DNA of 64,000 nucleotides from Kroppenstedtia sanguinis (GCF_050433445.1 NZ_JBNPXF010000003.1:127848-191847); one strand, 5' to 3'. Shown: positions 32,181 to 41,585, counted from the first letter of the stretch. The notes: generated by a model from the sequence alone, not told the origin. Made by a program: numbers and translations.

Positions 32181-33641
32181 TTGGATAACCGAAAAACCCT
32201 GACTACCGGTGCCGGTATTCCTGTAGGGGACAATCAAAATTCAATCACTGCTGGGCAACGAGGTCCTGTATTGATTCAAGATTTCCATTTGCTCGAAAAG
32301 TTGGCCCACTTCGACAGAGAGCGTATTCCGGAGCGTGTGGTTCACGCCAAGGGTGCCGGGGCTTATGGATATTTTGAAGTGACTAATGATGAAATCTCTA
32401 AATATACAAAAGCCGATTTTTTGAGTGAAAAAGGGAAACGTACGGAGATGTTCGCCCGCTTTTCAACGGTTGCCGGCGAATTGGGTTCAGCGGATACGGT
32501 ACGTGACCCACGGGGTTTTGCCTTGAAGTTTTACACCGATGAAGGGAACTACGATCTGGTGGGTAACAATACCCCGATCTTTTTTATCCGTGATGCGATC
32601 AAGTTTCCCGATTTCATTCATACCCAAAAACGTCATCCCCAGACCGGTTTGAAAGATCCGAATATGGTTTGGGATTTCTGGTCCTTGTCACCGGAATCAC
32701 TGCACCAGATCACTTACCTGCACGGAGACCGCGGCATTCCCGCCACATACCGTCATATGAACGGATATGGCAGCCATACTTTTAAATGGGTTAATGATCA
32801 AGGTGAGCCATTCTGGGTGAAGTATCACTTCATCAGTGACCAAGGGGTAAAAGGGCTCGACGTGGATTTGGCCGCAAAACTGGCAGGTGAACAACCGGAT
32901 TATCACCGGGCAGACCTTTTCCATGCGATCGAAGAAGGAAATTATCCCTCCTGGACGCTGTATGTTCAGATCATCCCTTACGAAGACTATAAAACTTACA
33001 AGTGGGATCTGTTTGATGTGACCAAGACCGTATCGAAAAAAGATTATCCGCGGATTGAAGTGGGGAAAATGGTCCTCAATCGCAATCCGGAAAACCACTT
33101 TGCCGAAGTGGAACAATCCGCTTTTACACCAGGCAATCTCGTTCCCGGAATCGAAGTCTCCCCGGACAAGATGCTGCAAGGTCGGATCTTCAGCTATGGA
33201 GATACCCATCGTTACCGTCTAGGTGTAAATCATCAACAGATTCCTGTCAACCGCCCGAAAGCCGGTATTCATAACATGCAGCGTGACGGCTATATGACGG
33301 TGAACGGAAACGATGGCGGTAAACCCAATTATGAACCCAACAGCTTAAATGGTCCTATCGAGGATCGCAATCAGAATATGACTCCCTTTGAGTTAAATGG
33401 CGAAGCGGACAGTGTCGCTTATAACAGCGACGATCATTACACCCAAGCCGGGGATCTCTATCGTTTAATGAGCAAAGACGAGCGGGAACGCTTGGTGAAA
33501 AATTTCGCAGATCATATGAGACCAGTTCAAAGAGATGAGATCAAACTTCGCCAAATCGGCCATTTCTACAAGGCAGATCCGGAATGGGGAGAGAGAGTCG
33601 CTGAACAGCTGGGCTTGTCAGTTCCAGCGGGAGTGAAGTGA
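32181..33641 (+). CDS. katA: Catalase, clade 3 small-subunit haem type
   Basis: Dismutates hydrogen peroxide in the cytosol. Catalytic His in RVVHAKGAGAYG, catalytic Asn in DLVGNNTPIFFIRD, and the proximal haem Tyr region RIFSYGDTHRYRLG. The 486-residue length is that of small-subunit catalases (Bacillus KatA). The TTG start follows GAGAGGGGA. PerR-controlled by the upstream box; monocistronic, with a terminator right after the stop. Confidence 0.97.
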   Translation: MDNRKTLTTGAGIPVGDNQNSITAGQRGPVLIQDFHLLEKLAHFDRERIPERVVHAKGAGAYGYFEVTNDEISKYTKADFLSEKGKRTEMFARFSTVAGELGSADTVRDPRGFALKFYTDEGNYDLVGNNTPIFFIRDAIKFPDFIHTQKRHPQTGLKDPNMVWDFWSLSPESLHQITYLHGDRGIPATYRHMNGYGSHTFKWVNDQGEPFWVKYHFISDQGVKGLDVDLAAKLAGEQPDYHRADLFHAIEEGNYPSWTLYVQIIPYEDYKTYKWDLFDVTKTVSKKDYPRIEVGKMVLNRNPENHFAEVEQSAFTPGNLVPGIEVSPDKMLQGRIFSYGDTHRYRLGVNHQQIPVNRPKAGIHNMQRDGYMTVNGNDGGKPNYEPNSLNGPIEDRNQNMTPFELNGEADSVAYNSDDHYTQAGDLYRLMSKDERERLVKNFADHMRPVQRDEIKLRQIGHFYKADPEWGERVAEQLGLSVPAGVK

Positions 33642-33657
33642 ATTCGTGTCAGAGGAT

Positions 33658-33697
33658 AAAAGCCGGTTGGATCCGAGAAGGATCAACCGGCTTTTTT
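33658..33697 (+). terminator. Rho-independent terminator of katA
   Basis: AAAAGCCGGTTGGATCC / GGATCAACCGGCTTTT stem with a T-run. Confidence 0.92.
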
Positions 33698-33971
33698 CAT
33701 GCCTTTATTCAAGGGAGTGTAGACTAGCCGTGTTGCGGGCGGGGTGATCGTGGTCACCCACGCGACCCTATCCTCCCCCAAGGAAATGGAGAGGGTCGGA
33801 TTCGGAGCAGACCATGGGGAATGCGCAGGATGTGTGATGCTCTCACTCTGCGCACTTTTGCTACACTGGTAGTGTAATGATAGCTAAACACATCATTCTG
33901 ACAATGTTAATTTAGAGGGAGAGGGGCAGGGATCGGGTGGCTTTAAGCGAATATAAAATTGAAAAATCATT
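33698..33971. other. Intergenic, operator-like inverted repeats only
   Basis: GGGTGA/TCACCC (33742-33759) and TACACT-GGT-AGTGTA (33862-33876) are the only structures seen. The second could be an operator for the small membrane protein downstream. Confidence 0.4.
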
Positions 33972-33989
33972 TTGGAGAGGGTGAACATC

Positions 33990-34199
33990 GTGGAATGGAT
34001 CATTGTGGGAATCGTTATCCTTTTAATTTTGATCGTCAACTTACCGGGGATCTTCCGGGGAAAGAGTTCAAGAAGTCAAAGCAGCGGTTTTACCGATTCA
34101 GGGTCGGGCCCTAGTTTTTGGTCAGGTGATAGCCAATCTGGCAGCGACGGTTGCAGTGACGGAGGTGGTGGAGGTGGTGACGGAGGCGGGTGCGATTAA
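33990..34199 (+). CDS. Small membrane protein with Gly/Ser/Cys-rich tail
   Basis: 69 residues: one membrane span at the very N-terminus (WIIVGIVILLILIVNLPGIF), a basic turn (RGKSSR), a Ser/Gly-rich linker and a tail CSDGGGGGGDGGGCD with two cysteines. GTG 33990 is chosen because GGAGAGG lies at 33974-33980. Similar Gly-rich Cys tails occur in small bacterial membrane proteins of unknown function; the role is unknown. Confidence 0.7.
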   Translation: MEWIIVGIVILLILIVNLPGIFRGKSSRSQSSGFTDSGSGPSFWSGDSQSGSDGCSDGGGGGGDGGGCD

Positions 34200-34414
34200 G
34201 AGATGAGATCAGATAGGTGATATTTTTCGGATCCCCTGAGAAAGGAGGGAGTTTCCTGCTTTTTTCATAAACCCCATGATGAAATGGTGCTCTGTTGAAT
34301 TGGGAGTGGGCTTCCGGTCTTCCTTTCTACCAATCTTTACAGGATCTTTGATTTTTAATATAGTTGGCATAACTGATAGATTCCCAGACCGGGAATACAC
34401 GGAGGAACAGAGCT

Positions 34415-35284
34415 TTGGATTATCATGGGTCATCTTTTCGATCCCGTAAGGAAAGGCAGAGGCAAGAGCGGCGAAAAAAACAGCTGCCCATTGGGCTTGT
34501 GCTGATCTTCACCCTCATCACCGGGATCTCATTATGGTTGTCCGGTATGTACCAAGGGGCAGATTCGTCTCATGCAGAGGGGAAAAAGGAGGAGAAAGAA
34601 CCGATCGAATCAGGTCAAAAGGCGGCAACCGAGAAAAAGTCTCCTCCCAAAGAAACGGAGAAAATCAAGGTGGATACCCACCCCACCAGTCCCACCGTCT
34701 TAGTCAACCAGACTCACCCTTTACCCGATGGCTACACTCCACCGGATTTGGTGGTTCCTGATGTTCCCTTTCCCTTTCATGAAGATCTGCCTAAAAAACA
34801 GTTACGCCGGGAAGCGGGGAAAGCATTGGAACAACTCTTTGCCGAAGCAGAGAAGCAGGGATTGAAGTTATATGCCCAATCGGGGTACCGATCCTACGAG
34901 CGACAGAAAGAGCTGTTTGCTTTTAAAGGAAACCGGAAGGGAGGCGCAGCCAAACAGGTGAGTGCCCGTCCCGGTACCAGTGAACATCAGACCGGGTTGG
35001 CTATGGATATCACATGCAGTGATGTGGACTTTAAGTTAGAAGAATCCTTTGCGCAAACCAAGGAAGGGCGCTGGGTGGCAAAACACGCCCATCAATACGG
35101 TTTTATTATCCGGTATCCCAAGGGAAAGGAAGAGATCACTGGATTTACCTATGAACCTTGGCACTTGCGCTATGTGGGGAAGAAGCTGGCCACTGAACTG
35201 CAGAGCAAGGATTGGACCTTGGAAGAGTACTACGGGAGATTCGCTACGGAAGTGGATCCTGAGAAAAAGGGATCAGATGGATAA
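34415..35284 (+). CDS. Membrane-anchored D-alanyl-D-alanine carboxypeptidase, VanY family
   Basis: Type II membrane protein: basic N-terminus (RKERQRQERRKKQ), a span (IGLVLIFTLITGISLWL), a Lys/Glu-rich linker, then a VanY/DdcY zinc peptidase domain (about 115-265). The zinc ligands are in SEHQTGLAMD and EPWHLRYVG. It trims the terminal D-Ala of peptidoglycan stem peptides outside the membrane. The TTG start is set by GGAGG at 34401-34405. Without van regulators nearby this is probably housekeeping wall maturation. Confidence 0.92.
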   Translation: MDYHGSSFRSRKERQRQERRKKQLPIGLVLIFTLITGISLWLSGMYQGADSSHAEGKKEEKEPIESGQKAATEKKSPPKETEKIKVDTHPTSPTVLVNQTHPLPDGYTPPDLVVPDVPFPFHEDLPKKQLRREAGKALEQLFAEAEKQGLKLYAQSGYRSYERQKELFAFKGNRKGGAAKQVSARPGTSEHQTGLAMDITCSDVDFKLEESFAQTKEGRWVAKHAHQYGFIIRYPKGKEEITGFTYEPWHLRYVGKKLATELQSKDWTLEEYYGRFATEVDPEKKGSDG

Positions 35285-35309
35285 AAGAGCCGATCATCGG
35301 CTCTTTTTT
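35283..35309 (+). terminator. Rho-independent terminator after the carboxypeptidase
   Basis: AAAAGAGCCGAT / ATCGGCTCTTTT stem with a six-T run, starting at the stop codon. Confidence 0.9.
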
Positions 35310-35312
35310 AGG

Positions 35313-35340
35313 TTGGGGTTTATGCGAATCATGATATAAT
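35313..35340 (+). promoter_or_regulatory. Extended -10 promoter of the B12-uptake operon
   Basis: TGATATAAT (extended -10, TATAAT at 35335-35340) with a weak -35 TTGGGG at 35313-35318. It lies 50 bases upstream of the riboswitch aptamer. Confidence 0.6.
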
Positions 35341-35388
35341 TAAGAAGGGTACTACAATGATGTGAATTTAAACCAATCGCATATTTGT

Positions 35389-35680
35389 TAGGTACAGGTG
35401 TCGATCGGTCAGGATCCGATCGGCTGAAAAGGGAAGACCGGTGCAAATCCGGCGCGGTCCCGCCACTGTGAATGGGAGCCTCCTGCCATATGCCACTGTC
35501 GAAAGACGGGAAGGCGCGGGAGGTGATGAACATGAGCCAGGAGACCTGCCTGTTCCGACGACACAGGATTCCTACGCGGATAGGAGGTGTTGACTGGAGC
35601 CGACATATGCCTCTGTACAGGCATGCTAGTGGCGGGATTCCACATCAACGACACTCCGCAGGGAACGGGGTGTTTTTTTG
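35389..35680 (+). promoter_or_regulatory. Cobalamin riboswitch with terminator
   Basis: Class signature segments are in order: GGGAAGACCGGTGCAAATCC, GGCGCGGTCCCGCCACTGTG, and the B12 box GAGCCAGGAGACCTGCC (about 35534-35550). A terminator ACACTCCG/CGGGGTGT with seven T (35651-35679) stands just before the first gene. Bound adenosylcobalamin would promote termination and shut off the operon. Confidence 0.95.
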
Positions 35681-35710
35681 TGCCTGATTATCAAAGGAAG
35701 GATGAAAGAG

Positions 35711-37666
35711 ATGTACCTCTTCCAAAAGTGGTTATCTACTGTCTTCGCCTTGATTCTCTTCCTGACGGCTTTTCCTGTTGCGGTTCTTGGCGAGACTCTT
35801 CCTGTAGTCCCAGGGGAAACTGGGGAACAAGCGGCAGACATGGTTCAGCTGTCGGTTACCGGAGACGACCACCGGGAAATGTACCCTGCAACGCCAGTGG
35901 AGATCGAAGCGGATGAGACGGCTTTCAGCGTCTTACTGAAAACCCTGGGTCCGGAACAGATGACCTACACGGGTTCTGGAAGTAGCCTCTATGTTCGTGC
36001 CATCGGCGATCTGGCCGAATTTGATCGCGGGCCACTCAGTGGCTGGATGTTTCGGGTGAACGGAGAGTTCCCTGCCCACAGTGCTGGCAGTCATCCGGTG
36101 AAGAACGGGGATGTAGTGGAGTGGGTCTATACCACCGACGGGGGCGAGGATGTAGGGCTCCCTCTTTCCCGTACAGATGGGGAGGGGAACAACCGACTCC
36201 GGGAGGCACCGAAGGCTCCGCCGTCGGGGACTGAACCCGACGCACCGGTGAAATCCAAACCCCGATCCGATGGAGCCAGTAATCTCCCCAGGGAAAAGGC
36301 ATTCGGAGAGAGCCGCCGCACTCTGGGAACCCAGGAGCACTCCGGCAAAGAAGTGCAGGCGACCACTTCCGCAAAGACCGCTTCAGTAAAAAAACGAGAT
36401 CTGACCCAAGCGGTGGCGGATGTAGCCGGCTGGATTTCAGCTGAGGGCTCCGGTTCCGACTGGCAGGCTCTTGGCTTGTTTCAGGCAGTAGAAAAGGTCC
36501 CGGTGAACTACCTGGAAAATACGATTCGTCATATCGTGGAGAATGAAGGAGAATTCCGCAAAGTAACCGATGTGGAACGGTTGGTGCTGGGGATTCGTGC
36601 TGGCGGCGGGGACCCCCGAAGTATAGATAAGTATAATTTGATCGAAAAAATCTGTAACCATAAGGGCATGTTGACTCAAGGAAGCAACGGTGTGATCTTC
36701 GCTCTGATCGCCTTGGACTCTGCACGTTATTTCGTACCCGATGGGGCAGAGTGGAACCGGGAAGGACTACTGAACTGGCTGTTAGAAAACCAGAACCGGG
36801 ACGGCAGTTGGGCTTTGGTGGTCGGGTCCTCAGGAGATGTGGATCTCACCGCCATGGCGCTGGCAGCGTTGGCTCCCTATGATGGAGGAGCGGTAGATCA
36901 GGCTAAGCAAAGAGGATTTGGGTGGTTGTCTGCTCAGCAGACAGAGAGCGGGGGATTTCGTTCCTGGGGAGTGGAAAACAGCGAAAGTGCTTCACAGGTG
37001 ATCATCGCCCTCACTTCCAATGGGATGGATCCCCACAGCAACGCTTTTACCAAATCCGGTGGAAATGTGGTGGAAAATCTGCTGTCCTATCAACAGAAGG
37101 ATGGAGGATTTGCCCATGTCGGGGAGGAAAAATCCAATGATATGGCCAGTGAACAAGCGTTACTCGCCCTGACTTCTTATCGCAATTTTCTGGAAGGGAA
37201 ACCTCGGATTTATGACCTGGGGGATATCAACGCTTCGCCGGGAGAGGGAAAAAATCCGGATGTGAAGCCGGCTCCCGAGGGGGAGAAAAAAGAAAAACCC
37301 TCACCGTCGCGCACTGGAAGTGGGGTGGTGGAACCCTCCCGGACCCTTCCGACTAGCCCGCTTCTCGCCATCGGTGGAGGGCCAGCGGAGGAAATAGATC
37401 TGCGTCCTGCCTTGGACTCCGGCCCCTCTATGGAGCGCTCAGGCGTCACTCCAACCTCCTCCAGGCAGGAGAATCCGGCAAAAGCAGGCCCAGAGGATGA
37501 GTCCACCACTCTGCAGGCCCTTGCAGCCCCCGCGCCAGAAGATCCGGGTGCTTCCGAAACTGTTTCCTCCTCTCATCGCGGCTATGTCATGATCCTCCTC
37601 GGGGTGCTGTGTGCCTTCGTCGGTGCTGGATTCTACCTGTATGAACGAAGGAGGAAATGGCAGTGA
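35711..37666 (+). CDS. Surface transcobalamin-like protein: DUF4430 plus alpha/alpha-barrel repeats
   Basis: About 651 residues. Signal peptide (STVFALILFLTAFPVAVLG). DUF4430 domain at about 70-145, homologous to the beta domain of intrinsic factor/transcobalamin (SGWMFRVNGEFPAHSAG). Pro/Ser-rich linker. Prenyltransferase-like alpha/alpha-barrel repeats at about 225-500 (NRDGSWALVVG, ESGGFRSWGV, KDGGFAHVGE), homologous in fold to the alpha domain. Then a Pro-rich stalk and a C-terminal membrane anchor (YVMILLGVLCAFVGAGFYLY) with basic end. Under the cobalamin riboswitch and next to an ECF transporter it most likely captures B12 at the surface (inference). ATG 35711 is preferred over 35702 for spacing to GGAAGG. 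Confidence 0.85.
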   Translation: MYLFQKWLSTVFALILFLTAFPVAVLGETLPVVPGETGEQAADMVQLSVTGDDHREMYPATPVEIEADETAFSVLLKTLGPEQMTYTGSGSSLYVRAIGDLAEFDRGPLSGWMFRVNGEFPAHSAGSHPVKNGDVVEWVYTTDGGEDVGLPLSRTDGEGNNRLREAPKAPPSGTEPDAPVKSKPRSDGASNLPREKAFGESRRTLGTQEHSGKEVQATTSAKTASVKKRDLTQAVADVAGWISAEGSGSDWQALGLFQAVEKVPVNYLENTIRHIVENEGEFRKVTDVERLVLGIRAGGGDPRSIDKYNLIEKICNHKGMLTQGSNGVIFALIALDSARYFVPDGAEWNREGLLNWLLENQNRDGSWALVVGSSGDVDLTAMALAALAPYDGGAVDQAKQRGFGWLSAQQTESGGFRSWGVENSESASQVIIALTSNGMDPHSNAFTKSGGNVVENLLSYQQKDGGFAHVGEEKSNDMASEQALLALTSYRNFLEGKPRIYDLGDINASPGEGKNPDVKPAPEGEKKEKPSPSRTGSGVVEPSRTLPTSPLLAIGGGPAEEIDLRPALDSGPSMERSGVTPTSSRQENPAKAGPEDESTTLQALAAPAPEDPGASETVSSSHRGYVMILLGVLCAFVGAGFYLYERRRKWQ

Positions 37667-38379
37667 GGAAAAAACTTTCCCTTCTGCTCATCGCCATCGG
37701 CCTTCTGCTAGGTGGTGCCGGAGGCTGGGAAGCTTATAGCACTGCCCGAACCTCGGAGGCTCATTTGGCGGATGACTCCTCCAGGGAAAGCCAAGCTGAT
37801 TTGGCACAAGGGAATTCGGATAGGAAAGAGTCGCAGGAATCATCTTCGGAAGGGTCGGAATCGAAGGCCTCCGCCGAGAAAGAAAAACAGAAAAAAGAAG
37901 CGATCTCTAGCGGAGAGAGCAAGTCTGATTCCGGGAAGGTGGAAGCGGATCCTTCTACCAGCAACGATGGCAGGGATACACAGAAAACCTCCTCCGGCTC
38001 TTCTGGTAGCGCTAAGGGTGCAAAGGGGAGAGCCCCCCAGTCGACGTCAACCATCTCTATCACTGGGGATCGTGGAGCTCGGATTTTGCCGGCCACCCGC
38101 GTGGAAATTCGAAAAGGGGATACGGTTTACGATGTTTTGCTCCGGGTGACCCGCCAACAGGGGATTCAGATGGAGGCCCGGGGTTCGGGAAAGACGCTGT
38201 ATGTGGAGGGAATTAACAATCTCTATGAGTTTGACGGTGGCCCGGAGAGCGGATGGATGTACCAGGTGAATGGGGTGTTTCCTAACTACAGTGCGGGGGT
38301 GTACGATCTTCGCCATGGCGATCGGATTGAGTGGCGGTATACCCGGGATCTGGGACGGGATATTGGAGCGTCTTTTTAG
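37663..38379 (+). CDS. Second DUF4430 (transcobalamin beta-domain-like) surface protein
   Basis: About 238 residues: membrane anchor or signal segment (LSLLLIAIGLLLGGAGGW), a long Ser/Lys/Glu-rich linker (about 35-125) and one C-terminal DUF4430 domain with SGWMYQVNGVFPNYSAG. It shares that motif with the preceding protein but lacks the barrel. GTG 37663 is chosen over ATG 37657 because AAGGAGG ends only two bases before the ATG. The GTG overlaps the preceding stop (GTGA), so the two proteins are coupled and may work as a pair. Confidence 0.82.
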   Translation: MRKKLSLLLIAIGLLLGGAGGWEAYSTARTSEAHLADDSSRESQADLAQGNSDRKESQESSSEGSESKASAEKEKQKKEAISSGESKSDSGKVEADPSTSNDGRDTQKTSSGSSGSAKGAKGRAPQSTSTISITGDRGARILPATRVEIRKGDTVYDVLLRVTRQQGIQMEARGSGKTLYVEGINNLYEFDGGPESGWMYQVNGVFPNYSAGVYDLRHGDRIEWRYTRDLGRDIGASF

Positions 38380-39246
38380 ATGAATCGGGGATTTCGCGAT
38401 CTGCACCCCGTGGTGACCTTCCTTTACTATGCCGGGGTACTGCTTCTATTGTTGCTGATGTTTCACCCTTTATTTATCCTGTCTGCCTGGATTCTCCTGT
38501 TTGCTGTGAATTTGCTGTATGACGGGGGGAAGGAATTGCTTCGGTGGAAAGGTGTGATGGGGATGACCGCCGGGCTGGTTCTGGTGGTCAATCCCCTGAT
38601 CTCCCAACGAGGGTCCCATATCCTATGGGAGGGGAGCTCTCATCGGATTACATGGGAAGCAGTCTTATATGGGGGGATGATGGCGGGGATCATTCTTTGC
38701 GTCATAGCAGTCTTTTCTTCTTATCAGCAGGTGATCCCCTCGGATAAATTTCTCTATCTTTTTTCTCGTCTGTTACCCCAGTGGGCGTTGCTGACGGTGT
38801 TGGCACTCCGGTTTGTTCCCTTGTTGCGGGAGAGGCTGGATGAGATCGGGAGGGTCCATCGGTCCCGGGAGGATGAAATTCCGAAACTATCTCTGCGGGA
38901 ACGATTGCGCCGATCGATGAAGCGGTTGGAAGTGTTACTCACTTGGTCTTTGGAAGAGGGATTGCAGACGGCGGACTCGATGAAGGCCCGCGGCTACGGG
39001 ATTGGGAGACGCTCCTCCTACTCCCCTTACCGGTGGCGTTCCAAAGACGGGGTGGCTCTTCTCTTTCTGGTCATCGCAGGGGGGGCTTGTCTGTATGGTT
39101 GGAGTCAGGGGTTGGGGATTTTGACCATCTATCCTGTGCTGGAATCCCTGGAATTGACGGATGGGGGATGGGCACTTCTGGGAGGATACCTCGCTTTTTT
39201 TGGTTTTCCTGTCTTGGTGGAACTAGGGGGAATCATTCGTGAATGA
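38380..39246 (+). CDS. ecfT: ECF transporter transmembrane component EcfT
   Basis: 288 residues, about five to six membrane spans and the cytosolic coupling helices typical of EcfT. The second coupling motif is ADSMKARGYG (A-R-G signature). It transmits ATPase motion to the substrate-binding S component. It begins immediately after the DUF4430 gene stop and overlaps the ATPase gene. Confidence 0.9.
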   Translation: MNRGFRDLHPVVTFLYYAGVLLLLLLMFHPLFILSAWILLFAVNLLYDGGKELLRWKGVMGMTAGLVLVVNPLISQRGSHILWEGSSHRITWEAVLYGGMMAGIILCVIAVFSSYQQVIPSDKFLYLFSRLLPQWALLTVLALRFVPLLRERLDEIGRVHRSREDEIPKLSLRERLRRSMKRLEVLLTWSLEEGLQTADSMKARGYGIGRRSSYSPYRWRSKDGVALLFLVIAGGACLYGWSQGLGILTIYPVLESLELTDGGWALLGGYLAFFGFPVLVELGGIIRE

Positions 39247-40921
39247 TCTGCACTGTGTCCAGGTCGGTTTCAACTATCCGGAGACGTCTTCTCCTGCCTT
39301 GCAAGATATCTCTCTTTCCATCCCACCTGGTGAGTTTGTCCTCCTCTGCGGTCCGTCAGGGGGTGGAAAGACCACCTGGCTTCGAATGATCAAGAGGGAG
39401 TTGCGTCCCGCCGGTCAAATGACGGGCGAGATTCGATACGGGGGGATCCCGTTGCAGGATCTTCCGGCACATCGGGCAGCCGGCGAGATCGGGATGGTGT
39501 TTCAACATCCTGAACATCAGATCGTAATGGAAAACGCCTTGCAAGAGTTGGTTTTCGGTATGGAAAATCTGGGGTTTTCCTCTGATCTGATGCGCCGACG
39601 GGTAGCAGAGACCAGCGCTTATCTAGGTTTGGAAAAAATCTTGTCTCGGCGCACGGAATCCTTATCCGGTGGGCAAAAACAGTTGCTAAATTTGGCCTCG
39701 GTTCTGGCCTTGCGCCCCCGGCTGTTATTGTTGGATGAACCGACAGGTCACTTGGACCCAGTCGCTGCCGTTCGCTTTCTGCACACCGTGAAACGGTTGA
39801 ACGAAGAGACCGGCATGACGGTGATTTTCACCGAACATCGCTTGGAAGAGGCGTATCCTCTGGCGGATCGGGTACTGGTGATGAATCAGGGGAGGCTTTG
39901 TTTCAACGGATCTCCCCGGGAAGGGATCCGCTGGATGAAGGCGGCGGGGCCAGGTTATCAGGAGTTGATCCCTGCGGTGCCGGCTCTGGTTTTGCAGGCG
40001 GAGAGGGCTAAAGGGGATTCCCTGCCATTAACGGTGAGGGAAGGGAGGGAGTGGCTACGGAAGAGGGGAGAGATACATCCCTTGTCTTCCGCCCATCCCG
40101 ATGGACTCTATGGGGAGCCTATCAGCCCCCCTCGATTATCCCTGCGACAGGTGGATTTTGGGTATACGCCCGAGGAAGCGGTGCTGAAACAGACCACCTT
40201 CGATGTTTTTTCCGGAGAGTGTGTGGCGATCTTCGGCGGAAATGGTTCAGGTAAGTCCACGTTGTTACAGGTGATGGCTGGACTGTTACATCCGAATACT
40301 GGATCGATCCGATATCAGGGAAAGAAAAGGAACCGGCGCTCCTTACGAGGGTATAGCCGTCCCATCGGGTACCTCCCACAAAATCCCGAGGCTTATTTTC
40401 TTCATGAAACCGTGGAAGCCGAACTGTTGGCTGCTTCCCGGCACGGAGGAGAAGAAGGGCGGAAGCGGCGGGAGGAGGCGATCTCCCGTTTTTCCTTAAC
40501 CGCTCTTCTTGCTCGGCATCCTCACGATCTCAGCGGCGGGGAAATGCAGAAGGTGGCCTTGGCCTGTCTCCTCCTGCGCGATCTGGACATCCTGTTGCTG
40601 GATGAACCGACCAAAGGAGTGGATCCCGCCTGTAAAAGCCTTTTTTCTCGGATGATGAAATCCTGGGCAGAACAAGGGAAAACCGTAGTTTTAACCACCC
40701 ATGATGTAGAGTTTGCCGCTGTGACAGCCACCCGCTGTTCGTTGCTGTTTGGCGGGGAGCTCCTCGCTTCTGGAGATGTCGGATCCTTTTTCCGGCAAAA
40801 CGATTTTTATACAACAGCTGTTTACCGCATGACTCGGGATACCGGGTTGCCGGAGGCGGTGACGGTGGAGGAGGCGATTCGTCTATGGCAAGATCAACCT
40901 GGGCCTTCGGCATGGTCCTGA
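39239..40921 (+). CDS. Fused double ATPase of the ECF transporter (EcfA-EcfA')
   Basis: 560 residues with two complete ABC ATPase domains in one chain. The first has GPSGGGKTT, QHPEHQIV, LSGGQKQ, LLLLDEPTGHLDP and EHRLEEA. The second has GGNGSGKST, LPQNPEAYF, LSGGEMQK, ILLLDEPTKGVDP and TTHDVEFA. It powers vitamin import with EcfT and the S component. The GTG start lies inside the EcfT gene end (8-base overlap). The next gene starts 37 bases before this one ends. Confidence 0.93.
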   Translation: MNDLHCVQVGFNYPETSSPALQDISLSIPPGEFVLLCGPSGGGKTTWLRMIKRELRPAGQMTGEIRYGGIPLQDLPAHRAAGEIGMVFQHPEHQIVMENALQELVFGMENLGFSSDLMRRRVAETSAYLGLEKILSRRTESLSGGQKQLLNLASVLALRPRLLLLDEPTGHLDPVAAVRFLHTVKRLNEETGMTVIFTEHRLEEAYPLADRVLVMNQGRLCFNGSPREGIRWMKAAGPGYQELIPAVPALVLQAERAKGDSLPLTVREGREWLRKRGEIHPLSSAHPDGLYGEPISPPRLSLRQVDFGYTPEEAVLKQTTFDVFSGECVAIFGGNGSGKSTLLQVMAGLLHPNTGSIRYQGKKRNRRSLRGYSRPIGYLPQNPEAYFLHETVEAELLAASRHGGEEGRKRREEAISRFSLTALLARHPHDLSGGEMQKVALACLLLRDLDILLLDEPTKGVDPACKSLFSRMMKSWAEQGKTVVLTTHDVEFAAVTATRCSLLFGGELLASGDVGSFFRQNDFYTTAVYRMTRDTGLPEAVTVEEAIRLWQDQPGPSAWS

Positions 40922-41565
40922 TGGTGTTGATCGGTTTTCTGGCATGGATGGAACCGATCCGAAAGCATCCCCTTCCGGTCAGCCTGTTGTTTGCTGCACT
41001 GGTGATGATTCCCTTTATGCTCCGATTTGAGTGGCGGTCCTTGGATAGCCGGGAGTTGGTGCTTTTGGCTTTGCTGACGGCGATCGCTGCCGTCAGCCGG
41101 GTGCCCTTTGCTGGGTTGCCCAGTGTTCAGCCCACCACCTTTGTGATTATTGTCACGGCTGTGGTTTTTGGCGCGGAGAGCGGATTTGTCGTCGGTGCGG
41201 GAGCAGCCTTGGTCTCCAACATTTTTCTAGGACAAGGCCCTTGGACCCCGTGGCAGATGTTGAGTTGGGGATTGGTAGGTTTGACAGCGGGAGTGTTGCG
41301 CCGCACTCCCGTGATGCGTTGGAAATCCCTCCGCCTTCTCTTCGGCTTCATCTGGGGTTTTCTGTTTGGTTGGATCATGAACCTGTGGGTGATGACGGGG
41401 ATGGAGAATTGGAGCCTGTCCACTTTTGCTTCGGTCTATGCAGCCAGTCTCTATTTTGATCTCGCTCATGCGCTGTCCAATCTCTTATTTCTTGCGTTGT
41501 TCGCAACGGCCTGGATCCGAATCCTACAACGCTTCAAGGTGAAATATGGGTTGTTGGAAAGGTGA
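40885..41565 (+). CDS. ECF transporter S component, probably cobalamin-specific
   Basis: 226 residues with about six membrane spans and features of S components: PFAGLPSVQPTTFVIIVTAVVFGAESGF, then SNIFLGQGPWTPWQM. The first span (FGMVLMVLIGFLAW) is an addition before the core. The cobalamin substrate is inferred from the upstream riboswitch and transcobalamin-like partners. Last gene of the operon; a strong bidirectional terminator follows. Confidence 0.85.
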   Translation: MARSTWAFGMVLMVLIGFLAWMEPIRKHPLPVSLLFAALVMIPFMLRFEWRSLDSRELVLLALLTAIAAVSRVPFAGLPSVQPTTFVIIVTAVVFGAESGFVVGAGAALVSNIFLGQGPWTPWQMLSWGLVGLTAGVLRRTPVMRWKSLRLLFGFIWGFLFGWIMNLWVMTGMENWSLSTFASVYAASLYFDLAHALSNLLFLALFATAWIRILQRFKVKYGLLER

Positions 41566-41585
41566 GGGGAGGTTGCAAGGACAAG

